Positions 45,248 through 53,483 of a stretch of DNA of 64,000 nt are shown piece after piece. The stretch's first letter is position 1. Each line of letters begins with the position of its first letter. The notes under the pieces were generated by a model. That model made no database searches. It saw only the letters and a program-made list of their open reading frames with translations, and was not told the origin of the DNA. The DNA is taken from contig DASXUN010000010.1 in assembly GCA_036504815.1 (NCBI GenBank), positions 1 to 64,000 on the forward strand, in the 5' to 3' direction. Source of the DNA: Gemmatimonadaceae bacterium. GTDB taxonomy: Bacteria; Gemmatimonadota; Gemmatimonadetes; Gemmatimonadales; Gemmatimonadaceae. The position numbers and the translations under genes were made by a program.

Positions 45248-47788
45248 TTACCTCGCCTTCACCGCCGCGTTCGTCCCCGCCAGCCCGTCGGCCGTCGCCG
45301 CGAGCGTGAGCAGCGCGCCGGCGCGCGGTGCGCGAAGAACCACGAGCGCCAGGCCGTTGAATGCGCGGTGCTGCGCCGCGGCCGGCGTCGCCCCCACGAA
45401 CCGCTCGTGATTGGTGGGATCGCCGTTGTCCAGCGCCGCAATCGCACCGCCGCCCGTCAGCGTGAAGCGCACCAGGTTGTTGCCCCCAGCGCGCACCAGC
45501 CGCCCCTGCGCGTCCAGCACGCGCACCGTCACGAAGGCCAGGTCCTGTCCGTCGGCGCGAATGATCGGACGGTCCACCGTCATTTCAAGCTTCGCCGGCG
45601 CGCCCGTCGTCTCCACGCGATCCTCAGCCACCACACGGCCCCCGCGCCACGCCACCGCGCGCAGCGCCCCCGGCGCGTACGGCACCTGCCACGCAAGATG
45701 GAAATCCGTCACGCCGCGCCACGTGCGCACGCCCTGCGAGCGGCCGTTCAGGAAGAGCTCCACGGAATCGGCGTTGGTGTACGTCCAGACCGGAATCGGC
45801 TTTCCCTCATACGTCGCCGGCCAGTTCCAGTGCGGCAACAGGTGCACCATCGGCTCGGCGCGCCACTGGCTCTGATACAGGAAGAAGCGGTCCTTCGGGA
45901 AGCCGGTGATGTCGACAATGCCGAATGACGAGCTGCGGTTGGGCCACTCGAACGGCGTCGGCTCGCCAATGTAGTCGATCCCGGTCCAGACGAACTCGCC
46001 CGCGATCCACGGATACTCGCGCATCGCCTTGAACTGCGCCTCGGCGTTGTTCCCCCACGACGGCCCTTCGAAATCGTACGACGTGACATGGTGGTTCAGC
46101 CGGTTGACCACCTGCAGGGTGTCGAGGTTCAGCACCAGGTTGTACTGGTCGCGCGAACTGTAGTCCGACGACGACTCCGAACTGAACGCCTTCATCCCGC
46201 GCACCGTCGGGTAGACGTTCAGGTGGTAGTTGATGCCGAACAGGTCGAGCGGCTTGGCGAAGCCGGTGCGCAAGGCGCCGTTGGGATTGTCCATTCCCGC
46301 GGTCACGAACCGCGTGGGATCCTCCTCGCGCACGAATGTCGCGAGGCGCGTCGCCATCGCCTCCGCCCGCAGCGAGTCGCCCTGCTCGGGAATCTCGTTC
46401 CCGATGCTCCACATCACCACGCTCGGATGGTTGCGGTCGCGCCGCACCATGTCGCGCGCGTCGCGCTCGCTCCACGCGTCGAAATAGAGGCCGTAGCCGA
46501 ACCGCGTCTTGTTGATCTTCCATTCGTCAAAGACTTCGTCCATCACGACAAAGCCCATCCGGTCGGCCAGGTCGAGGAGCGCCGGCGCCGGCGGATTGTG
46601 GCTCGTGCGAATGGCGTTGACGCCCATCCGCTTCATGATCTCCAACTGGCGCTCGATGCCGCGGTCGAAGGCGGCGGCGCCCAGCGGCCCCAGGTCGTGA
46701 TGCAGGCAGACGCCCCGCAGCGGCAGCCGCGCGCCATTGAGCAGGAAGCCGCTGTCGGGTGAGAAGGCAATGGTGCGAATGCCGTACGGAATGTGCTCCG
46801 CGTCCACCACGCGACCGCGCACCCGCACCAGCGCCTCCACTTCATACAGGTACGGATCGGCCACGGACCAGCGGCGCGGCTGCGGCACCGCGAGCGCCAC
46901 CTCGGCGCGCGCGCGCCCGTCCGCGCCGATCGCCACCGGTGTGTCGGCGGTGGCGATCACGCGTCCCGCCGCATCGCGCACGCTCACCTCGGCGCGCCCA
47001 GTCACGGCCACCGGCGACTGGTTGCGCACGTCGAGCCGCACCGACAGGTCGGCGCGTTCGCCGGACGCGCTGGCGGTGCGCACCACGGTGCCCCATTGGT
47101 CGATGTGCACGGGATCGGTGATCGTCAGCCAGACGTGCCGGTAGATGCCGGCCCCCGAGTACCAGCGCGACGACGGCTGCTTCACCTGCACGCGCACGGC
47201 CACCACGTTCGCCGACCCCGCCGGCCTGAGATACGGCGTCGCGTCGTAGATGAACGTCGAATACCCGTACGGGCGCACGCCGAGCGACTGGCCGTTGAGC
47301 CAGACCTCGGCGTTCATGTAGGCCCCCTCGAACTCGAGGAAGACCCGCCTGCCGTCGCTCGCCGGCGGGAGGGTGAACGACTTCCGGTACCAGCCGATGC
47401 CGCCGTTCAGGTAGCCGTGCGACGAGCCGCCGGGACTGCGAGCATCGAACGGCCCCTCGACAGCTGCCGGCAAGTGCTGGCCGCTCGGGGCGTGTCCGGC
47501 CGTCGCCACCTCACGGTCGCCCTTGCCCAGGACCATGAAGTCGTGCGGCAGGTCCACGCGCTCCCAGGCGCCGTCGTCGAGGCCGTTCTGCTGCCCGCTC
47601 GCCACCTCCCCGGCGCGGAATCGCCAGTCGAAGTCGAACAGGGTGCGTTGGCGGGGCCCTGCCTCGACGCGGCGCGGGGCGGAGGCGGTGGTGGTCGCAT
47701 CGCGGCGGACGGGGGCGACGGCGGTGGGGGCGGCTGGCCAGAGCAGGAGCGCCAGGCCGGCGATGATGGATGGCTGGAGTGCGGGCAT
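45248..47788 (-). CDS. Secreted GH2 beta-galactosidase/glycosidase
   Basis: An 846-residue exported enzyme with a signal peptide (about 1-25). The sugar-binding domain (FDFDWRFRAGE, WYRKSFTLPP, FEGAYMNAEVWLNG) leads into an immunoglobulin-like domain and the TIM barrel with GVCLHHDLGP, VNAIRTSHNPP and VVMDEVFDEW. The acid/base Glu is in WSIGNEIPEQ and the nucleophile Glu in IAGEFVWTGIDYIGEPTP. C-terminal beta domains include a DUF4982-like region (WPATYEGKPIPVWTYTNADSVELFLNG). Probably releases beta-linked galactose or another beta-sugar. Confidence 0.92.
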   Translation of the reverse strand: MPALQPSIIAGLALLLWPAAPTAVAPVRRDATTTASAPRRVEAGPRQRTLFDFDWRFRAGEVASGQQNGLDDGAWERVDLPHDFMVLGKGDREVATAGHAPSGQHLPAAVEGPFDARSPGGSSHGYLNGGIGWYRKSFTLPPASDGRRVFLEFEGAYMNAEVWLNGQSLGVRPYGYSTFIYDATPYLRPAGSANVVAVRVQVKQPSSRWYSGAGIYRHVWLTITDPVHIDQWGTVVRTASASGERADLSVRLDVRNQSPVAVTGRAEVSVRDAAGRVIATADTPVAIGADGRARAEVALAVPQPRRWSVADPYLYEVEALVRVRGRVVDAEHIPYGIRTIAFSPDSGFLLNGARLPLRGVCLHHDLGPLGAAAFDRGIERQLEIMKRMGVNAIRTSHNPPAPALLDLADRMGFVVMDEVFDEWKINKTRFGYGLYFDAWSERDARDMVRRDRNHPSVVMWSIGNEIPEQGDSLRAEAMATRLATFVREEDPTRFVTAGMDNPNGALRTGFAKPLDLFGINYHLNVYPTVRGMKAFSSESSSDYSSRDQYNLVLNLDTLQVVNRLNHHVTSYDFEGPSWGNNAEAQFKAMREYPWIAGEFVWTGIDYIGEPTPFEWPNRSSSFGIVDITGFPKDRFFLYQSQWRAEPMVHLLPHWNWPATYEGKPIPVWTYTNADSVELFLNGRSQGVRTWRGVTDFHLAWQVPYAPGALRAVAWRGGRVVAEDRVETTGAPAKLEMTVDRPIIRADGQDLAFVTVRVLDAQGRLVRAGGNNLVRFTLTGGGAIAALDNGDPTNHERFVGATPAAAQHRAFNGLALVVLRAPRAGALLTLAATADGLAGTNAAVKAR

Positions 47789-47848
47789 AACCTATTCTAA
47801 GAAATGGAGATGCTCGACGCGAACGTCTGAATCCTTGCGGTGTAGAAA

Positions 47849-47873
47849 TGCGTACTGTATCGCACGTTACGCA
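47849..47873. promoter_or_regulatory. Short inverted repeat TGCGTA / TACGCA in the GH2-TPAT divergent gap
   Basis: Six-base perfect arms with a 13-base centre lie in the 213-bp divergent gap between GH2 and tatT. It may be an operator for either gene; nothing else in the gap is clear apart from C-rich low-complexity sequence near 47900-47930. Confidence 0.25.
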
Positions 47874-48001
47874 GCATTCGGGCCCGCCAGTTGCAGTCCG
47901 TGCCTGTGCCCCTTCCCGCCCTTCCCGGGTCGCTTTAGGGCCTTCACGCAGACATACTTAAGGGCCGCAGACGAATTCACGGCTGGAGACACCTACCCGC
48001 G

Positions 48002-48916
48002 ATGTTCCGCACACCCTTCCGCGCGGCCGCGCTCGCTGGAATGACCCTGACCCTGTCGGGGTGCTCCATCAAGCGGATGGCCATCAACTCGTTGGGCGAC
48101 GCCCTGTCTTCGGGGAGTTCGTCGACGTTTGCGAAGGATGACGACCCGGAACTGGTTCGGGACGCGATTCCGTTTGCCCTCAAGACGATCGAGAGCCTCA
48201 TTGACGCCTCGCCGCGGCATCAGGGATTGCTGACCGCGGCGGCCAGCGGGTTCACGCAGTACGGCTTCGCGTTCATCCAGCAGGAAGCCGATTTCACCGA
48301 GGCCCAGGACCTGGACCGCGCCACGCAGATGCGGCAGCGGGCCAAGCGGCTGTACCTGCGGGCGTCGGACTACGGGCTGCGCGGGCTGGAGCTCGACATC
48401 CCCGGCTTCCGCGAGCGCATCATCCGCGACGCCGACGCGACCGTGGCGAAGGCGACCCGGAAGGACGTGCCCCTGCTCTACTGGACGGCGGCCGCGTGGG
48501 GCGCAGCCCTCGCGATCGACGTGAATGATGCAGAACTGGCCATCCGCCAGACGGCCATCGAGAAGATGATGCACCGCGCGCTGGTGCTCGACGAGTCGTT
48601 CGAGATGGGCGCACTGCACGATTTCTTCATCACGTGGGAAGCGGCGCACGCGAGCGCCGGCGGGTCGGTGGCCAAGGCCCGCGAACACTTCGCGCGAGCG
48701 ACGCAGCTCGCCGACGGACGGCGCGCCGCGCCGTATGTCGGCCTCGCCGAGGCGGTGTCCATCACCGAGAACAACAAGAAGGAATTCGAGTCCCTGCTCA
48801 AGCAGGCGCTCGCGGTGGACATCAACAAGGCCCCCGAACAGCGGCTGGCCAATGTCATCAACCAGCGGCGTGCCCGCTGGCTGCTCAGCCGCATCGACGA
48901 CCTGTTCGTCGACTAA
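48002..48916 (+). CDS. tatT: TRAP-associated lipoprotein TatT (TPAT T-component)
   Basis: A 304-residue lipoprotein: lipobox TLSGC near residue 20, then an all-helical TPR-like repeat protein whose order matches TatT, the TPR component of TPAT transporters described in Treponema. Recognisable family blocks include DPELVRDAIPFALKTIESL near the N terminus, LDIPGFRERI, LYWTAAAWGAALAI and GALHDFFITWEAA. TatT forms a trimer with the binding protein and is thought to hand over a hydrophobic ligand. It is the first gene of the operon, 12 bp from dctP. Confidence 0.9.
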   Translation: MFRTPFRAAALAGMTLTLSGCSIKRMAINSLGDALSSGSSSTFAKDDDPELVRDAIPFALKTIESLIDASPRHQGLLTAAASGFTQYGFAFIQQEADFTEAQDLDRATQMRQRAKRLYLRASDYGLRGLELDIPGFRERIIRDADATVAKATRKDVPLLYWTAAAWGAALAIDVNDAELAIRQTAIEKMMHRALVLDESFEMGALHDFFITWEAAHASAGGSVAKAREHFARATQLADGRRAAPYVGLAEAVSITENNKKEFESLLKQALAVDINKAPEQRLANVINQRRARWLLSRIDDLFVD

Positions 48917-48928
48917 CCTGCCTACTCA

Positions 48929-49954
48929 ATGATTCGCACATACCGTCCCATCGTCTTCGTCCTCACCCTCCTCGCCGCGTTCGCGCTGCCCCTGCGCGCG
49001 CAGGCGCCGGTGACGGTGAAGATGGCCACGCTCGTTCCCGAGAACTCGTCCTGGTTCCTCGTCCTGAAGGAGGTTGCCGATCAGTGGGGCAAGATCTCCG
49101 GCGGCAAGGTGCGCGTGCTGCTGTATCCCGGCGGTCGCCAGGGTGACGATCCGGATGTGGTGCGCAAGATGAACCTGGGCACCCTCAACGCCGGCGTGCT
49201 GACCTCCGCCGGGTTGGGAGAGATTGACCGCAGCATCTACGCCCTGAGCATCCCGATGGCCTTCAATGACTACGAAGAGGTCTACGCGGTGCTCGAGAAG
49301 ATGCGCCCCGAACTGGAGGCCACGTTCGCGGCCAAGGGCTTCGTCGTGCTCAACTGGGCGGACGGCGGGTGGAACCATTTCTTCACGAAGTCGGCGGCCG
49401 CGACGCCGGAACAGATGAAGAAGCTCAAGCTCTTCAGCTGGGCGGGCGATACCAAGACGACGGAGGCGTACAAGAAGATGGGGTTCGATCCGCGCCCCGC
49501 GCCGTCCACCGAACTCGTGACGGGGCTGCAGACCGGCCTCTTCGAGGCCTTCCTCGCCCCGCCGCAAGTGGCGCTCATCACGCGCTACTACGAGCAGACG
49601 AAGTACATGACCGACATGAAGGTCCAGATCCTCATGGGCGCCACCGTGATCCGCAAGGAGACGTGGGAGCGCATTCCGGCGGACCTGCGTCCGAAGCTGC
49701 TGGACGCCGCGCGCAGCGCGGGGGCGAAGCTGCAGCGGTCCATTCGCGACAGCTATCAGCGCGACGTGGATGCCATGAAGAAGACGGGCCTGACCGTCGT
49801 GCCGGTGGACGCGCGCACGCGGGACCAGTGGCGGCGCTCGGTGGAGGCGGGCTATCCCATCATCCGCGGCGGCGTGATGCCGGCGGACGCGTTTGACGAC
49901 GCGCTGCGCTTCCGCGACGAGTATCGGCGGCAGCAGGGCGCGGCCAAGAAGTGA
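48929..49954 (+). CDS. TRAP transporter substrate-binding protein DctP (TatP)
   Basis: A 341-residue periplasmic binding protein with signal peptide (about 1-24). DctP family features: VTVKMATLVPENSSW at the start of the mature chain, LLYPGGRQGDDPDVVRKM, the central LNWADGGWNHFFTKS hinge, and LQTGLFEAFLAPPQVALITRYYEQTKYM. In most DctP proteins a conserved Arg in the binding cleft salt-bridges a carboxylate. TPAT P-subunits are thought to bind more hydrophobic ligands; here the ligand is unknown. Overlaps the permease start by 4 bases (GTGA). Confidence 0.93.
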   Translation: MIRTYRPIVFVLTLLAAFALPLRAQAPVTVKMATLVPENSSWFLVLKEVADQWGKISGGKVRVLLYPGGRQGDDPDVVRKMNLGTLNAGVLTSAGLGEIDRSIYALSIPMAFNDYEEVYAVLEKMRPELEATFAAKGFVVLNWADGGWNHFFTKSAAATPEQMKKLKLFSWAGDTKTTEAYKKMGFDPRPAPSTELVTGLQTGLFEAFLAPPQVALITRYYEQTKYMTDMKVQILMGATVIRKETWERIPADLRPKLLDAARSAGAKLQRSIRDSYQRDVDAMKKTGLTVVPVDARTRDQWRRSVEAGYPIIRGGVMPADAFDDALRFRDEYRRQQGAAKK

Positions 49955-51774
49955 GCCGCGTCTTCACGGCGTTCCGTCGCACCGAACAGGCCATCCTGGT
50001 TGTCACGCTCGGGCTGGCCACCACGCTTCCGCTGATCGACATGCTTGGCCGTCCGCTGGGCGGCTTTCACCTGGTCGGCACCGCGGAATACGTGCAGCAG
50101 CTCACGCTCTGGCTGGCCTTCGTGGGCGGCATGGCGGCGACGGGGCAGGCCAAGCACCTGACGCTTTCCACCGCCGAGTTCTTCGGCGAGGGCATCTGGC
50201 GGCAGGTCACGCGCCTGCTGTCGTATTCGGTGGCCGCGGCCGTCGTCGGCATCCTCGCATATGCCAGCGCCAAGGTCGTCATCGCCAACCGGCTCGAGCC
50301 GAAGATGCTCTCCATCGGCATTCCCGAATGGATGAGCGAGATCATCATGCCGGTGGCGATGGGCGTGATGGCCCTGCAGTTCACGTGGTTCGCGTCGGAC
50401 AAGTGGTGGGGACGCGCCATCGCGCTCGCCTGCGTCGGCGGCGCCTTCGCCGTCGGCCTGCTCCCGGCCGAGCACGCACACTACGTCTGGCCGCTGGCTC
50501 TGCTGGTGCTCGCCGCCTCGCTCCTCGGCGCACCGGTCTTCGTGGCGATGGGTGGCGTGGCGCTCGTCTTCTTCTTCACCGAAGGCACGCCGGTCGCCGC
50601 CGTCTCGGCGGAAGTGTACCGCCTCATCGCGTCGCCGACGCTCCCCGCCATCCCGCTGCTGACCGCCGCGGGCTACGTGCTGGCCGAGAGCGCGGCGGCC
50701 GAACGCCTGGTGCGCTTCTTCCGCGCGGTGTTTGGCTGGATGCCGGGCGGCATCGCGGTGATGGTGGCCGCCGTCTGCGCGCTCTTCACCACATTCACCG
50801 GCGGTTCGGGCGTGACGATCATCGCGCTCGGCGGGCTGGTGTATCCCATCCTGAAGAAGGACGGCTATTCCGAGGGCTTCTCGCTCGGCCTCGTGACGGC
50901 CGCCGGCTCACTCGGCCTGCTCTTCCCTCCCAGCCTGCCGGTGATCCTGTACAGCGTGGTCGCGAGCTCCCGCGAGGCGTCGGTGCCCGCCGACCAGCTT
51001 TTCCTCGCCGGCCTGCTGCCGGGGCTCCTGCTGGTCGTGCTCACGGCAGGCTACGGCATCATCGTGGGCCGGCGCATCGTGCGGGAACGGAAGCCGTTCG
51101 CCTGGCGCGAGGTGGGCGCCTCGGCGTGGGGCGCCAAGTGGGAACTGCTGCTGCCGGTGCTGATCGTCTCGCTGTTCGTCACCGGGACTGCCACGATGAT
51201 CGAAACGGCGGCCGCGGCGCTCGCGTACACGATCATCATCGAGTGCTTTGTCACCCGCGACATCAAGGTCTTCTCGGCGCTCCCCGAGGTGTTGCTCAAG
51301 TCCGCGGCGCTGATGGGCGCGGTGCTGACGCTGCTCGCGGTCGCGATGGGGCTGACGAACTACCTCGTGGACGCGATGATCCCCGACGCGATCCTCGCGT
51401 GGGTGCAACAGCACATCCACTCGCCGGTGGTCTTTCTGCTGGCGTTGAACGTGCTGCTGCTCATTCTCGGCAGCGTGCTCGAGATCTACTCGGCGATCAT
51501 CATCCTCGCGCCGCTCATCGCGCCGATGGGCACGGCCTTCGGCATCGACCCCGTGCACCTGGGCGTGATCTTCCTCGCGAATCTGGAGATGGGCTTCCTG
51601 CTCCCGCCCGTGGGGCTGAACCTGTTCTTGAGCTCGTCGCGCTTCAACCAGCCGCTGACGGCGCTGTACCGGCACGTGCTGCCGTTCCTGATCATCACGG
51701 GGATCGGCGTGCTGCTGATCACGTACCTGCCGTGGATGAGCTTGGGGATCCTTGAACTGGTAGGGAAGAGATAA
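49951..51774 (+). CDS. Fused DctQM TRAP transporter permease
   Basis: A 607-residue inner-membrane protein joining the small (Q, about 1-180, four helices; QQLTLWLAFVGGMAATGQAKHL is a Q-subunit block) and large (M, about 185-607) subunits of a TRAP transporter. The M part has conserved GGSGVTIIALGGLVYPIL, LGLLFPPSLPVILYSV and the C-terminal EMGFLLPPVGLNLFLSSSRF. TRAP permeases are sodium- or proton-driven elevator transporters. GTG start overlaps the dctP stop as GTGA. The whole set of three genes is one TPAT operon ending at a repeat element. Confidence 0.95.
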   Translation: MSRVFTAFRRTEQAILVVTLGLATTLPLIDMLGRPLGGFHLVGTAEYVQQLTLWLAFVGGMAATGQAKHLTLSTAEFFGEGIWRQVTRLLSYSVAAAVVGILAYASAKVVIANRLEPKMLSIGIPEWMSEIIMPVAMGVMALQFTWFASDKWWGRAIALACVGGAFAVGLLPAEHAHYVWPLALLVLAASLLGAPVFVAMGGVALVFFFTEGTPVAAVSAEVYRLIASPTLPAIPLLTAAGYVLAESAAAERLVRFFRAVFGWMPGGIAVMVAAVCALFTTFTGGSGVTIIALGGLVYPILKKDGYSEGFSLGLVTAAGSLGLLFPPSLPVILYSVVASSREASVPADQLFLAGLLPGLLLVVLTAGYGIIVGRRIVRERKPFAWREVGASAWGAKWELLLPVLIVSLFVTGTATMIETAAAALAYTIIIECFVTRDIKVFSALPEVLLKSAALMGAVLTLLAVAMGLTNYLVDAMIPDAILAWVQQHIHSPVVFLLALNVLLLILGSVLEIYSAIIILAPLIAPMGTAFGIDPVHLGVIFLANLEMGFLLPPVGLNLFLSSSRFNQPLTALYRHVLPFLIITGIGVLLITYLPWMSLGILELVGKR

Positions 51775-51892
51775 ACAACAGAGAAACAACGGAAATACAA
51801 CAGAGAGACAACAGTACTCGTGGGATCCACCTCCCTCGCTCTGTTGTCTCTCTGTTGTTTCTCTGTTGTCTCTCTGTTGTTTCTCTCTGTAG
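51774..51892. repeat. Inverted tandem-repeat element of ACAACAGAGA-type units
   Basis: Left arm 51774-51814 and right arm 51837-51892 are inverted copies built of units ACAACAGAGA / TCTCTGTTGT. The centre 51815-51836 contains GTGG-GAT-CCAC (51820-51830). The element begins at the TRAP permease stop codon. Unit sequence matches the partial element at 1-83 closely. The next gene (52048) is on the same strand, so here the element lies between tandem, not convergent, genes. The rest of this 273-bp gap (51893-52047) shows no further feature beyond a ribosome site. Confidence 0.9.
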
Positions 51893-52047
51893 TCCCTCTT
51901 TCGTACTATTTCTAGGGCCTTTCCTTACTGCGGCTCGTACCGCCTGACCGCACAATTTCAGTACGGGTCCGGCGTTCCCCACCGTCTTGGCGCGCGTGGG
52001 CGCGCCCGTGCGGGATGCGTCGCGGTACCCGGCATCGGGAGGAATCC

Positions 52048-52647
52048 ATGTCGAATCGTTCAGTGTTCGCGGCCTTCGCCGTCCTGCTCCTGGCGGCCCC
52101 GGCCACCCTCCGGGCGCAGGAGGAGGACATTGACTTCGTGAAGGCGCGGCGGGAGTTCGTCGCCGGACAGCCTCGCGCCGCCGCCAATACGCTCGTGCTC
52201 GCCAGCCTTGGCGTCCGCCAACAGGTGGGGCGCTGCCGAGATGAAACGGTGGGGACCGAGTTGCTGAATTCAGAGAGCAATCTCGAGAAACTCGCGGGCG
52301 ACCTGCGCAATGGCAGCCTCAAGGACGTCAAGGTCCTCGACGCACAGCTCACCAAGATCGATCGCAACCTTGCGCGCCATCACCTGCTCCTCGTGAAGGC
52401 GGTGCTGCAGCGGCCGCGCGCGGACAATATCCCGCCGACGGCCCGCGACCTGGATCGTCTCGCGTACCACTATGAGCGGTCGTTCACGCTCAACGGCAAG
52501 AAGCCGAACGCCGAGCAGGCGCAGGCGATCGCCGACGCGCAGAAGCTCGGGAAGGACATCGAAGCGACGAACGCCATTCCGGCGACGGCCGCCGCGGTGG
52601 TGGCGTCCATCGAGAAGCAGCTGCTGGCGGAGCCCGCGGCGCCGTAA
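52048..52647 (+). CDS. Hypothetical secreted helical protein
   Basis: A 199-residue protein with a signal peptide (about 1-23, cleaved near LRAQ). The mature part is predicted mostly helical with charged repeats (FVKARREFVAGQPRAAANTL, LEKLAGDLRNGSLKD, QAQAIADAQKLGKDIEATN). There is one internal Cys (VGRCRDETVG). I do not recognise the family; helical solenoid or TPR-like behaviour would fit. GGGAGGA precedes the ATG, which is why a GTG-less in-frame start 11 codons upstream was not used. Followed by a GC terminator and the convergent CDF gene. Confidence 0.65.
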   Translation: MSNRSVFAAFAVLLLAAPATLRAQEEDIDFVKARREFVAGQPRAAANTLVLASLGVRQQVGRCRDETVGTELLNSESNLEKLAGDLRNGSLKDVKVLDAQLTKIDRNLARHHLLLVKAVLQRPRADNIPPTARDLDRLAYHYERSFTLNGKKPNAEQAQAIADAQKLGKDIEATNAIPATAAAVVASIEKQLLAEPAAP

Positions 52648-52688
52648 GCGCTCGCGGCCACCCGGCGATGGGCGCCGGGCGATGGACC

Positions 52689-52728
52689 AACGCCGGGCTC
52701 GCGCGAACTCGCGCCGGCCCGGCGTTTG
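52689..52728. terminator. Bidirectional terminator between the hypothetical and CDF genes
   Basis: Stem AACGCCGGGC (52689-52698) with GCCCGGCGTT (52717-52726), 10 perfect base pairs, loop 18 bases with an inner CGCG/CGCG, followed by TGG on plus. The AA start gives a short U tail on the minus transcript as well, so it can serve both convergent genes. Confidence 0.75.
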
Positions 52729-52744
52729 GCATCACTCCCCTCGC

Positions 52745-53389
52745 TCAGTCGTGACAGCAGTCGGTGCAGGGCGGCTCGCCGCGCAACCCTTCGAAACCTT
52801 CCTTGGCGATGATCGGCACCATGGCCAGCGCGGCCACGGGGTCGGCCCACCACCAGCCGAGCACCGCGTTCAGCAGCAGCCCCGCGAGCAGGATCACCGA
52901 CAGCCACATGCAGAGCGAAGTTTGCGTGGCTTCCGCGGTCAGGGCCCGGCTCCCCAGCGCAATGCCCACGCGCCGCTTGGCGCGCGCGAGCAGCGGCATG
53001 ATGAGCACGGACGCGGCGGCCAGCGCGATGCCGACGGGGCTCTCGCTCGGCGCTTCGCGCTGCCAGAGCGCGAGGCCGGCATCCACCAGTACATAGAGCG
53101 CGAGCGCCATGAACAGGGCGCCGATGAGGCGGTGCGCCGTGCGCTCGGCCCGATCCCGCCGCGCGTGATCGGCGTCGGCCCCGAGTCGCCACAGGGCGAT
53201 GCACGAGGCGGTGAGTTCGATGCCGCTGTCGATGCCGAATCCGATCAGCGCCACCGAGCCGGCCGCCGTGCCCGCGGCGATGGCCACCACGCCCTCGAGA
53301 CTGTTGTAGCCCAGCGTGGCAAGGTTCAGCCGACGGCTGCGGGAGACGAGTTCCGCGCGGGTGTCAGTGGTCAGAAGGGTGGCGCCCAT
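52745..53389 (-). CDS. Cation diffusion facilitator family transporter, no C-terminal domain
   Basis: A 214-residue six-helix membrane protein of the cation-efflux (CDF) fold. Helix 2 has GFGIDSGIELTASCIALWRL with the conserved DxxxE/D-type metal site region, and helix 5 has WADPVAALAMV with the second Asp. The usual cytosolic metal-binding C-terminal domain is absent; the chain ends GEPPCTDCCHD, a small Cys/His tail that could bind metal. Start at the MGATLL ATG; a longer in-frame reading upstream is out of character. Substrate probably Zn, Co or a similar divalent ion (inference). Confidence 0.85.
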   Translation of the reverse strand: MGATLLTTDTRAELVSRSRRLNLATLGYNSLEGVVAIAAGTAAGSVALIGFGIDSGIELTASCIALWRLGADADHARRDRAERTAHRLIGALFMALALYVLVDAGLALWQREAPSESPVGIALAAASVLIMPLLARAKRRVGIALGSRALTAEATQTSLCMWLSVILLAGLLLNAVLGWWWADPVAALAMVPIIAKEGFEGLRGEPPCTDCCHD

Positions 53390-53483
53390 GCGCTGAAAGC
53401 TACCTACGGAGCATCCGCCATAACCAGTACAGCAGGACGCGAAATGGTGGCGGGTCCGCGCCGGCGCCCGCCATCTTAGTCGC

